From 630D-37 sp037447295 (GTDB lineage: Bacteria; Chloroflexota; Anaerolineae; Anaerolineales; Villigracilaceae), in contig JBBIGZ010000009.1 of the NCBI GenBank assembly GCA_037447295.1, positions 8,923 through 72,922 on the forward strand: a stretch of 64,000 nucleotides of DNA, read 5' to 3'. The position numbers and the translations under genes were made by a program. Below are positions 34,994 to 43,852 of the stretch, piece after piece. A model generated the notes under the pieces. That model did no database searches, had not been told where the DNA came from, and was given only the letters and a program-made list of their open reading frames with translations. Each line of letters starts with the position of its first letter. Within the stretch, counting starts at the first letter, position 1.

Positions 34994-36025
34994 TTAGATC
35001 GTTGCTTTCAGGCTCAAGTGATAGCGCTCACGGATATTTGGCAATAGATATTCCTCAAAAAAGCGATCGACATCGTATTGAGGTTGCCAACCCCAATCGG
35101 CGCGTGCTGCCGAATCATCCACCGCGGCCGGCCAGGAATCCACGATCCCTTGACGGCGCGGGTTCGGCGCATAGGTGATTTCTGCTCCGGGGAAAGCCCG
35201 CACAGCCCACCGACGGAAATCTTCCGCCGCAAGGCTGAAGCTCCCCACATTGTAACTGCAGCGCGAAAGGCGTTCGAGTGGAGCATCCATCAGCATCAGG
35301 ATCGCTCGCACCGCATCCGGCATGGCCATGAAAGGTAAGCGGGTCTCCGCATCCACGAAACAGGCATAGGGCTTGCCCTGGGCGGCAGCATGGAGCATCT
35401 CCGGACCATAATCGCTCGTCCCCCCGCTGGGAACCGTGAAGGCGCTGATCAGACCGGGGAAGCGCAGCGCACGGAAATCCACCATGGCCGGCGGATGCGC
35501 ATCAAGATGCTTCTGTCCATAGTAATGGGAAAAATATCGCCCAAGATGTTCCCCGCTCAGCTTATGGCAACCATAGAGTGTATGGGGTTCGGTCCATTCG
35601 TCCTCCCGGACGGCGACCGTTTGCTCCTTCACCTTCCGATCCGGCAACCCATAGACGGCGATCGAACTGGGAAAGAAGAATTTCACGGCCCGACCGCGGC
35701 GCTCAGATTTGCGCGCTGCCAGCAGCAGCAATTCAAATGTGCCATCTACGTTGACACGATGAGCTTCTTCCGGCAGGATTTCTGTCTTTGAGGATAAAAA
35801 TGCCGCCAGGTGGAAAATGCCGTCAAAGTCCATCTCATAGAGTCGCTTGATCCGCAACAACAGATCTCCCTGGATATGCTCCTCCACCAGCGGCTTCAAC
35901 TCTTCTGGCAAAGGCGCCAGGTCCAAGGTCACGATGCGAACGTTTCCCATCTTCCCCAGCTCCTGCACCAATGCCTGCCCGATCTCACCACATGCTCCGG
36001 TCACCAGCACAGTTTCTTTTGCCAT
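34994..36025 (-). CDS. L-threonine 3-dehydrogenase-like SDR epimerase/dehydratase
   Basis: 343 residues, extended short-chain dehydrogenase. The NAD-binding motif is VLVTGACGEIGQAL at the N-terminus, with IFHLAAFLSS and the catalytic Ser, Tyr and Lys in SSIAVYG and LYGCHKLSGE. The C-terminal pattern RQGIVDSWPAAVDDSAARAD plus DWGWQPQYD is the signature of SDR-type threonine dehydrogenases (as in Flavobacterium and Thermoplasma), which oxidise threonine to 2-amino-3-ketobutyrate. A general sugar epimerase is the alternative. AAGGAG lies 8 bases before the ATG. It stands alone, divergent from the lipoprotein gene. Confidence 0.82.
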   Translation of the reverse strand: MAKETVLVTGACGEIGQALVQELGKMGNVRIVTLDLAPLPEELKPLVEEHIQGDLLLRIKRLYEMDFDGIFHLAAFLSSKTEILPEEAHRVNVDGTFELLLLAARKSERRGRAVKFFFPSSIAVYGLPDRKVKEQTVAVREDEWTEPHTLYGCHKLSGEHLGRYFSHYYGQKHLDAHPPAMVDFRALRFPGLISAFTVPSGGTSDYGPEMLHAAAQGKPYACFVDAETRLPFMAMPDAVRAILMLMDAPLERLSRCSYNVGSFSLAAEDFRRWAVRAFPGAEITYAPNPRRQGIVDSWPAAVDDSAARADWGWQPQYDVDRFFEEYLLPNIRERYHLSLKATI

Positions 36026-36094
36026 TGCATTCTCCTTATGCTAGAATGGGTTCGCTTGTATTTTACAACGCTTTTCTGCAGATAGGATGCGGCC

Positions 36095-36838
36095 ATGCAG
36101 CGGAAAGTATTCTGGTTTCTTTTTATGACCTGGGCGCTCGGTGCCTGCCTGAGCACTTCTCCGCCGCCTAATCTGCCTGCCCCTTTGGCATCGCCCACAG
36201 CGAGTCAAACACCGACCCCGATCTGGTTTCCCCCAACCCCAACCTTTACTCCTCTACCGATACAGACGGCCACTCCTACTGCGGATTGGTTCAGCACGGT
36301 CAACGGCATATGGCTGACAGATAGTTTCACCGACCCACAAGCCTGGACCATGCAAGGGGGCATTAGCCTGCAGAATGGCTTTTTAGTGCTGGCCGCGCAG
36401 CCAACTTTTAACCTGGTTACCATGCGTAATGCCCCCACTTTCGATAATTTCTACCTGGAAGTAACCGCCGAGCTCAGCCTGTGCCGAGGCGAGGATCTCT
36501 ATGGCGTGCTCTTCCGCTCCGAGGCAAAAGGCGCCTATCGGTACGGCCTGGATTGCAAGGGACAGGTGCGGCTGGATCGCTTGAGTGGCGGACTTCGCTA
36601 TCCGCTATACCTTCCCACCCTAAGTGGGGATGTACCACCTGGCTCTCCTGGCATCGTGCGCCTGGGCATCTGGGCAAAGGATCGCACCTTACGATTCTTC
36701 CTCAACGGTCGCTTTCAGTTCGAGGTCCAAGATGGGACGCTCAGCCGCGGCCTGATCGGCTTCTTCGCCCGACCGGCCGGCGATACCCCCCTTACAGTCC
36801 GTTTTGCTAATCTGGTCGTCTATTCCCTTCGCCCGTAA
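36095..36838 (+). CDS. Lipoprotein with LamG/DUF1080-like beta-sandwich
   Basis: 247 residues. A lipoprotein signal with lipobox LGAC (Cys18) is followed by a Pro/Thr/Ser-rich linker to about residue 70 and then a single beta-rich domain: DSFTDPQAWTMQGG, FDNFYLEVTAELSLCRGED, YGVLFRSEAKGAYRYG, LRFFLNGRFQFEV, GLIGFFARPAGD. This matches concanavalin-like 3-keto-disaccharide-hydrolase-type (DUF1080) sandwiches that bind or cleave glycans at the cell surface. No catalytic residues can be assigned. A distal -10 for the next gene follows it; function of the protein unknown. Confidence 0.75.
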   Translation: MQRKVFWFLFMTWALGACLSTSPPPNLPAPLASPTASQTPTPIWFPPTPTFTPLPIQTATPTADWFSTVNGIWLTDSFTDPQAWTMQGGISLQNGFLVLAAQPTFNLVTMRNAPTFDNFYLEVTAELSLCRGEDLYGVLFRSEAKGAYRYGLDCKGQVRLDRLSGGLRYPLYLPTLSGDVPPGSPGIVRLGIWAKDRTLRFFLNGRFQFEVQDGTLSRGLIGFFARPAGDTPLTVRFANLVVYSLRP

Positions 36839-36877
36839 GAAAATTTAGAGATCGGCACCGCGGATTGAAGATGACAC

Positions 36878-36886
36878 TGGTATAAT
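36878..36886 (+). promoter_or_regulatory. Extended -10 promoter of the ABC transporter operon
   Basis: TGG followed by TATAAT (36881-36886), giving a leader of about 93 bases before ATG 36986. The leader contains AAAGGAGGTGA (36904-36914), an almost perfect complement of the 16S rRNA tail, well before the true ribosome site TAGGAGG (36974-36980). Confidence 0.6.
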
Positions 36887-36985
36887 AAAGCACACCTTCG
36901 CCGAAAGGAGGTGAAACCTATTCCCGATCTCCCATCTTGCTCATTTCCGTTCCATTCCCCGGTCAACCTTTCTTAGGAGGAGAGT

Positions 36986-38764
<1,779 letters not shown>

Positions 38765-38788
38765 TCCTCTTTGAGAGTCAAACCACTT

Positions 38789-38816
38789 GCAGGATGGTGG
38801 TTCGCCACCATCCTGC
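38789..38816 (+). promoter_or_regulatory. Perfect 12-base hairpin with TTCG loop between binding protein and permease
   Basis: GCAGGATGGTGG (38789-38800), TTCG, CCACCATCCTGC (38805-38816). No T run follows, so it is probably not a full terminator. Hairpins at this position in ABC operons protect the 3' end of the binding-protein message and lower permease expression. Inferred role. Confidence 0.75.
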
Positions 38817-38835
38817 ACCTTTACCAGGAGTGAAG

Positions 38836-39918
38836 ATGATCTGGCAATATGCCCTGCGTCGCCTAGTAGCTTCCATCCCGGTACTTTTCGGCATTCTGCT
38901 GGTCACGTTTGCGCTGGCGCGTCTCATCCCCGGCGATCCATGCCGTGCCATTTTGGGGGAGAAAGCCACGCAAGAGGTCTGCGATCGCTTTATCCGCGAA
39001 CATGGTCTTGACCGGCCGATCCCGGTGCAATTTGGCATTTACATCAAAGAAGTCCTGCGCGGCGAATTCGGCTCGTCGATCCGCTATGGGCTTCCAATCA
39101 CGCGCTTGCTGATCGAGCGTCTGCCAACAACCATCGAACTGAGCCTGGCAGCGCTTCTGGTCAGCATTCTGGTAGGCATTCCCCTGGGGGTTATTTCTGC
39201 CGTTCGGCATAATTCTTGGGTTGACGTTTTGACCATGCTCTGGGCGAATATCGGCGTCTCGATGCCGGTTTTCTGGCTTGGATTGATCCTGGCCTATATC
39301 TTTTCCTTGCTCTTGAAAGATACTCCTTTCTGGCTCCCCCCTTCCGGCCGCCTGAGTGCCGGCATGATCAGCACGCCGTTTTACGAGGTTTGGGAATGGA
39401 GCCTCCCTGAAAGCGGTTTTCTCCCGATAGCCGCTAAATTCTTATCCAATCTGCACATCCTGAATGCTCTCCTGACCCGTAACTGGGCTCTGTTAAAGGA
39501 TGCCATACAGCATCTGATCCTGCCGGCGCTGGCATTGGGGACGATCCCGATGGCGCTCATCGCCCGTATGACCCGCTCTTCGATGTTGGATGTGTTGGGC
39601 CAGGATTACGTGCGCACAGCACGGGCAAAAGGTCTGCCGCAGTCCATCGTTGTGCTCAAACACGCTTTCCGCAATTCTCTCCTGCCCATCACCACGGTGA
39701 TTGGGCTCTCTCTGGGAAGCCTGCTGGGCGGCGCCGTGCTGACTGAAACGATCTTCGGCTTTTCCGGCGTCGGGCGCACGCTCTACGATGCGATCACCGC
39801 GCGCGACTATGGCATCGTCCAGGCCTTTACCGTGGTGATCGCCATCTTCTTTGTCATCATCAACCTGTTGGTGGATATTTCCTACGCCTATCTCGATCCT
39901 CGCATTCGATTGGACTGA
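38836..39918 (+). CDS. ABC transporter permease, DppB-like
   Basis: 360 residues, six membrane segments. The N-terminus (MIWQYALRRLVASIPVLFGI...LIPGDP) and the core BPD_transp_1 domain with a TARAKGLPQSIVVLKHAFRN coupling (EAA) loop near residue 270 are those of dipeptide/nickel permeases. Relative to E. coli DppB there is an extended loop of about 50 residues between TM3 and TM4 (about 155-215). GGAG lies 8 bases before ATG 38836; the upstream extension of the frame is in the hairpin region. It pairs with the DppC-like gene that starts 6 bases later. Confidence 0.93.
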   Translation: MIWQYALRRLVASIPVLFGILLVTFALARLIPGDPCRAILGEKATQEVCDRFIREHGLDRPIPVQFGIYIKEVLRGEFGSSIRYGLPITRLLIERLPTTIELSLAALLVSILVGIPLGVISAVRHNSWVDVLTMLWANIGVSMPVFWLGLILAYIFSLLLKDTPFWLPPSGRLSAGMISTPFYEVWEWSLPESGFLPIAAKFLSNLHILNALLTRNWALLKDAIQHLILPALALGTIPMALIARMTRSSMLDVLGQDYVRTARAKGLPQSIVVLKHAFRNSLLPITTVIGLSLGSLLGGAVLTETIFGFSGVGRTLYDAITARDYGIVQAFTVVIAIFFVIINLLVDISYAYLDPRIRLD

Positions 39919-39924
39919 TCTCCG

Positions 39925-40866
39925 ATGACGGCCACTTCCACTTCTCTAGACGCTGAAGGACTTTCATTACGCTCCGTAAGTCTGTGGCATATCACTTGGC
40001 GCCGCCTTTTCCGCCGCCGTTCGGCGATCGTCGGGATGGTAATCCTGGGCATTTTGAGCCTGATCGCCCTGACGGCCCAATGGATTGCGCCCTACGATCC
40101 CTATCAGGTGTTGATCGGCGTGGAGCCGGTGCAGCGGCGTGAGAAGCCATGTATTCACCTGCTCGGTTGCCCAAAGGATAAGCCACAGCACATCATGGGA
40201 ATCGACGGTAACGTGCGCGATCAGTTCAGCCGCATTCTCTATGGAGCGCGCCTGAGCCTGATCATCGGCTTCGCCACGGTGACCTTTGCCATCGTCATCG
40301 GCACGGTATTGGGAGCAGTGGCCGGCTATTTTGGTGGTTGGCTGGACAATCTCATCATGCGCGTGATGGACGTTTTGTTGGCCTTCCCGGCGCTCCTGCT
40401 AGCAATTGCCATTGTCACCGTGCTCGGGCCAGGATTGATCAACGCGTTGATTGCCATTGGCATTGTCTCCATCCCGGCCTATGCGCGCGTGGTGCGCGCC
40501 AGTGTGCTCTCGGTGCGTGAGATGGATTACGTTTCGGCCTCGCGGTCGCTGGGAGGAAATACTTTCCATATCCTTTTTCGCCGCATCCTGCCCAATGCGC
40601 TGACGCCGCTGATCGTGCAAGGAACGCTGGGGATTGCCTCGGCGATCCTGGATGCGGCCGCGCTCTCCTTCCTGGGCCTGGGCGCACAACCCCCAACGCC
40701 GGAATGGGGCTCGATGCTGGGTGCGGAACGCAACCAGATCTTCAGCGCTCCCCATCTGGTCTTCTTCCCCGGCCTGGCGATCATGTTGACGGTGCTGGGC
40801 TTCAACCTGCTCGGCGATGGCCTACGCGATGCGCTCGACCCGCGCTTGGCGCATGTGAGTGGCTAA
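39925..40866 (+). CDS. ABC transporter permease, DppC-like
   Basis: 313 residues. The N-terminal oligopeptide permease domain (LFRRRSAIVGMVILGILSLIALTAQWIAPYDPYQ) and a BPD_transp_1 core with the coupling loop SASRSLGGNTFHILFRRILPN (near 200) and GAQPPTPEWGSMLG are typical DppC features. With the DppB-like protein it forms the membrane channel. No ATP-binding subunit (DppD/DppF) follows, so the ATPases must come from another locus. Confidence 0.93.
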   Translation: MTATSTSLDAEGLSLRSVSLWHITWRRLFRRRSAIVGMVILGILSLIALTAQWIAPYDPYQVLIGVEPVQRREKPCIHLLGCPKDKPQHIMGIDGNVRDQFSRILYGARLSLIIGFATVTFAIVIGTVLGAVAGYFGGWLDNLIMRVMDVLLAFPALLLAIAIVTVLGPGLINALIAIGIVSIPAYARVVRASVLSVREMDYVSASRSLGGNTFHILFRRILPNALTPLIVQGTLGIASAILDAAALSFLGLGAQPPTPEWGSMLGAERNQIFSAPHLVFFPGLAIMLTVLGFNLLGDGLRDALDPRLAHVSG

Positions 40867-40965
40867 AAAGTTCTCGGTCGTCGCTTCCGCCTGCTGCAAC
40901 TGCTTGCCCATCGTTTGCGACCGCAACATACGCTTGTTTTTCGCAATCGCCTGCCATGCGATCTT

Positions 40966-41003
40966 CTCCACGGTCCATTGTCTACCATCCACGGTCCACC
41001 GAT
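40966..41003. repeat. Heptamer repeat cluster F
   Basis: About five degenerate GTCYATN/GTCYACN units (pyrimidine-rich on +) between the ABC operon and the bifunctional-nuclease gene. Confidence 0.72.
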
Positions 41004-41021
41004 CTCAGCCGGCAGGTTTCG

Positions 41022-41030
41022 TGTTAGAAT
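41022..41030 (+). promoter_or_regulatory. Extended -10 of the bifunctional-nuclease gene
   Basis: TGT followed by TAGAAT (41025-41030), 16 bases before ATG 41047, with TAGGAG between as ribosome site. Confidence 0.5.
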
Positions 41031-41046
41031 TGAGATAGGAGTGCCT

Positions 41047-41637
41047 ATGAGCGAGATGGTTGAGGTCATTGTTGATAGCGTACGCGCCAGCCTGATGTCC
41101 CCTCAACGGATTGTCGTGCTGCGCGAGATCGGCGCGGAGCGCTATCTGCCGATCTGGGTCGGCCCCTATGAGGCAGAGGCCATCACAATCGCATTACAGG
41201 AACAGGAAGTGATCCGCCCCTTGACCCATGATCTGCTGAAAAACGTCTTCGGTGTGCTGAATGCGCGCATTAAGCGCGTCGAGATCGTCTCCTTGCGCAA
41301 CGATATCTTTTACGGGAACATCGTGGCCGAGGTCAACGGTCGGGAGGTCAATATCGACTCTCGCCCTTCGGATGCCATTGCCCTGGCCTTGCGCGCCAAA
41401 GTGCCGATCCTGGTCGCACTGACGGTGATGAACATGGCCAGCATCACCCCTGAAGAGGGAATGGAGCAACGCGCAACGCCCCGGCCCTCCTCTCCTTCTC
41501 TTGAACCTCCCCCCCTAAAAGAGGGCGAGGAAGATCGCCTTTCCATCTTTGAAGACTTCCTGGAAAAGCTGGATAAGGGGGGAGAGGACGAGGAGAAGCC
41601 CGATGAGGAGGACCCGAATGCGCCTCAAAAAAAGTGA
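41047..41637 (+). CDS. Bifunctional nuclease-domain (DUF151) protein
   Basis: 196 residues. The PF02577 domain fills about 1-135: EVIVDSVRASLMSPQRIVVL, PIWVGPYEAEAITIAL, RPLTHDLLKN, and the most conserved block NIDSRPSDAIALALRAKVPI. Plant homologues were reported to cut RNA and DNA, but the bacterial role is unsettled. The C-terminal 60 residues are Pro-rich and then strongly acidic (EEDRLSIFEDFLEKLDKGGEDEEK), probably disordered. ATG 41047 with TAGGAG upstream; the longer open frame upstream runs into repeat sequence. Transcribed alone, with a hairpin terminator after it. Confidence 0.9.
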   Translation: MSEMVEVIVDSVRASLMSPQRIVVLREIGAERYLPIWVGPYEAEAITIALQEQEVIRPLTHDLLKNVFGVLNARIKRVEIVSLRNDIFYGNIVAEVNGREVNIDSRPSDAIALALRAKVPILVALTVMNMASITPEEGMEQRATPRPSSPSLEPPPLKEGEEDRLSIFEDFLEKLDKGGEDEEKPDEEDPNAPQKK

Positions 41638-41661
41638 ACGCTCCACGGGCCTTTCCTCAAC

Positions 41662-41706
41662 CATCCGCTAATGACTCCATCTCGCGCACATTAGCGGATG
41701 ATTTTG
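41662..41706 (+). terminator. Long-stem hairpin, probable terminator
   Basis: CATCCGCTAATG (41662-41673) pairs perfectly with CATTAGCGGATG (41689-41700) over a 15-base loop, followed by ATTTTG. The short T tract makes termination moderate; it could act in both directions. Confidence 0.65.
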
Positions 41707-41710
41707 TCGT

Positions 41711-41738
41711 TAGACAGTAGACGGTGGACGGTGGACAG
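41711..41738. repeat. Heptamer repeat cluster G
   Basis: Four units GTAGACG/GTGGACG type (purine-rich on +), directly followed by the octamer array. Confidence 0.75.
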
Positions 41739-41826
41739 ACCCATCACCCGATCATCTGACTAGGCGACGAAGCGACCACTCAACCATCCGACCACGCGAC
41801 GAAGCGACTACTCGATTACCCAACTA
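41739..41826. repeat. Octamer degenerate tandem array
   Basis: Eleven consecutive 8-base units fitting NNCRAYNA (for example GGCGACGA, AGCGACCA, TCCGACCA, CGCGACGA, AGCGACTA). The fifth and eighth bases are A in every unit; other positions vary. It fills the gap just before dnaB and is distinct from the 7-base family next to it. It shows no coding signal. Confidence 0.75.
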
Positions 41827-41853
41827 CATGAGTGAGTAACTATCCGACCAAGC

Positions 41854-43212
41854 ATGACCTCCCCTTCCCTTGAAACCGGCGTTCCCAGCATTCCCCATAG
41901 CCGCGAAGCCGAAGAAGCGGTGATCGGGGCGATCCTGATCAACCCGGAGGCTTATTACGACGTAGCCTCTTTCCTCCAGCCCGATGATTTCTACATCCAT
42001 CGCAACCGTTGGATCTGGGAAGCCTTCACCCGCCTGCACGAACAGCGGCAGCCGATCGATCTCCTGACGGTGGCCGAAGAGCTGGATCGCATGGGGCATT
42101 TGGAAGAGGTGGGTGGTACCGCCTACCTGACGGCACTGATGAATCAGGTGCCGACCTCGCTCCATGCTGAAGCCTATGGGCGCGTGGTAGCAGCCCATTC
42201 CATCCGCCGCAAGATGATCCAAGCCGCCAATCAAATCGCTTCCCTGGCCTACGATGAGGAGCAAGGGGTTGAACGCGTCCTGGACGAGGCCGAGAAAGCC
42301 CTCTTTTCGGTCAGCGAGCGCCGCCTGCGCCACGACGTGCGCCCGATCTCGGCGGTGCTCAGCGAGTACTACGACCGCATTGACGAGCTGGCGCGGCGAC
42401 CGGAAGGCATCTACGGCGTGCCGACCGGTTTCATCGATCTCGATCGCCTGCTGGCCGGCCTGCAGCCTTCTGACCTGCTGATCGTCGCCGGTCGCCCCGG
42501 CCAGGGTAAGACCGGTTTTCTGCTCTCCATTGCACGCAATGCCGCCCTGCTTCACAAAAAACATGTGGCCATTTTCTCGCTCGAAATGTCCAACGAGCAG
42601 CTGGTGCAACGCTTGATCGCCCAAGAAACCGGGATTGACTCCCAGCGCCTGCGCACCGGACGCCTGACCGAAGATGAATGGCCACTTTTTACCCACGCCA
42701 TCGAGGTCTTCTCCGATACGCACATCTTCCTGGATGATACACCGGCGATCACGCCGCTCCAGTTGCGCACGAAGTGTCGCCGGTTACACATGGAATATGG
42801 CCTCGACTTGATCATCTTAGACTATCTGCAGCTGATGGGTGGCGATATCCGCGCCGAAAACCGCGTGCAGGAAGTCTCCTACATTTCGCGCAATCTCAAA
42901 ATCCTGGCGCGTGAGCTGAACGTGCCCGTGCTGGCGGCTGCCCAGCTTTCGCGCGCCGTTGAGCAACGTGCCGATAAGCGCCCGGTGCTCTCCGATCTGC
43001 GCGAATCCGGTAGCTTGGAACAGGATGCGGATATCGTCATGTTCATTTACCGTCCCGATCAATACGAGAAGGATACAGCGCGCAAAAACATTGCCGAGAT
43101 CATCGTCGCCAAGCACCGCAATGGCCCGGTAGGGACCGTGGAGTTGGTCTTCCTGCCCTCACTGGCAAAATTTGAAAACGCCGCGACTCGCATGGTGAAC
43201 CCGAATGAGTGA
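41854..43212 (+). CDS. dnaB: Replicative DNA helicase DnaB
   Basis: 452 residues. The N-terminal helical domain (PHSREAEEAVIGAILINPEA, residues 10-110) is followed by a RecA-like ATPase domain with Walker A GRPGQGKTG near 215, the EMSNEQL region, and Walker B LIILDYLQLM near 325, plus the LSRAVEQRADKRPVLSDLRESG motif. It is the hexameric 5'-3' helicase of the replication fork. The PGQGKT Walker A replaces the more common PGMGKT. It overlaps the DnaD-like gene by 8 bases, heading a primosome operon. Confidence 0.97.
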   Translation: MTSPSLETGVPSIPHSREAEEAVIGAILINPEAYYDVASFLQPDDFYIHRNRWIWEAFTRLHEQRQPIDLLTVAEELDRMGHLEEVGGTAYLTALMNQVPTSLHAEAYGRVVAAHSIRRKMIQAANQIASLAYDEEQGVERVLDEAEKALFSVSERRLRHDVRPISAVLSEYYDRIDELARRPEGIYGVPTGFIDLDRLLAGLQPSDLLIVAGRPGQGKTGFLLSIARNAALLHKKHVAIFSLEMSNEQLVQRLIAQETGIDSQRLRTGRLTEDEWPLFTHAIEVFSDTHIFLDDTPAITPLQLRTKCRRLHMEYGLDLIILDYLQLMGGDIRAENRVQEVSYISRNLKILARELNVPVLAAAQLSRAVEQRADKRPVLSDLRESGSLEQDADIVMFIYRPDQYEKDTARKNIAEIIVAKHRNGPVGTVELVFLPSLAKFENAATRMVNPNE

Positions 43213-43852
43213 TCGTCCTTTTGAGGGTTTCTCTTCTCAGGAAACCTTTACTCCCCTGCCGGACACCTTCTTCCGCCAATTGCTGGCCCAGATGGACGAT
43301 CTGGATGAGCTGAAGGTGACGCTCTATGCCCTTTGGCGCATTCAAAACATGCAGGGAGCGGTGCGCTTTCTGCGAGAGGAAGATTTTCAGTCCAGCGGGG
43401 CGGGAGATCTTCGCCACGGCCTGGAACGTGCCGTCTCACGCGGGACGTTGCTGCGGGTCGAGCATGAGGCGGGGCGCTTTTACTTTCTCAACTCGCCGCG
43501 CGGCCGTTTGGCGGCAGAAGCGCTTCGGAGCGGGCGCTGGCATCCGTCCTCGTCCACCCCTCCTCCACCCCCTCCGCTCAACATCTTCCGCCTATACGAG
43601 GACAATATTGGCCCCCTCACCCCTATCCTGGCCGATGCGCTACAGGATGCCGAACGGACGTATTCTACCGAGTGGGTGGCCGAAGCGATTGCCCTGGCCG
43701 CAAAACGCAACAAACGAAATTGGAGATATATCGAAAGCATTCTGAAACGTTGGGAGGTTGAAGGCCGTGCCCAAAAGCAAGATCGAGGAGAGCCTGGAAC
43801 GGATCGCGGCGCGCATGTCCGCCGAAAAATTGACGAGTTCCTCCGTAAATAG
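43205..43852 (+). CDS. DnaD-like primosomal protein
   Basis: 215 residues. A winged-helix-like N-terminal region (about 15-110, FFRQLLAQMDDLDELKVTLYALWRIQ) is followed by a poly-Pro/Ser hinge (about 113-124) and a C-terminal DnaB_2/DnaD helical domain with LYEDNIGPLTPILADALQDAE and the diagnostic KRNWRYIESILKRWEVEG. In Bacillus, DnaD and DnaB remodel DNA for helicase loading. Its start is inside dnaB, and its last 86 bases overlap the loader gene in another frame, an unusually long overlap that implies tight coupling. Confidence 0.9.
   Translation: MSDRPFEGFSSQETFTPLPDTFFRQLLAQMDDLDELKVTLYALWRIQNMQGAVRFLREEDFQSSGAGDLRHGLERAVSRGTLLRVEHEAGRFYFLNSPRGRLAAEALRSGRWHPSSSTPPPPPPLNIFRLYEDNIGPLTPILADALQDAERTYSTEWVAEAIALAAKRNKRNWRYIESILKRWEVEGRAQKQDRGEPGTDRGAHVRRKIDEFLRK

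Noticed and set aside
38789..38830. Rho-independent terminator after the binding-protein gene
   Set aside because: The hairpin is perfect but is followed by ACCTTTACC, not a T tract, and the permeases lie just downstream on the same strand.
43758..43766. TTG start of the tandem-AAA+ gene
   Set aside because: It directly abuts the GGGAGG ribosome site; GTG 43767 has normal spacing.
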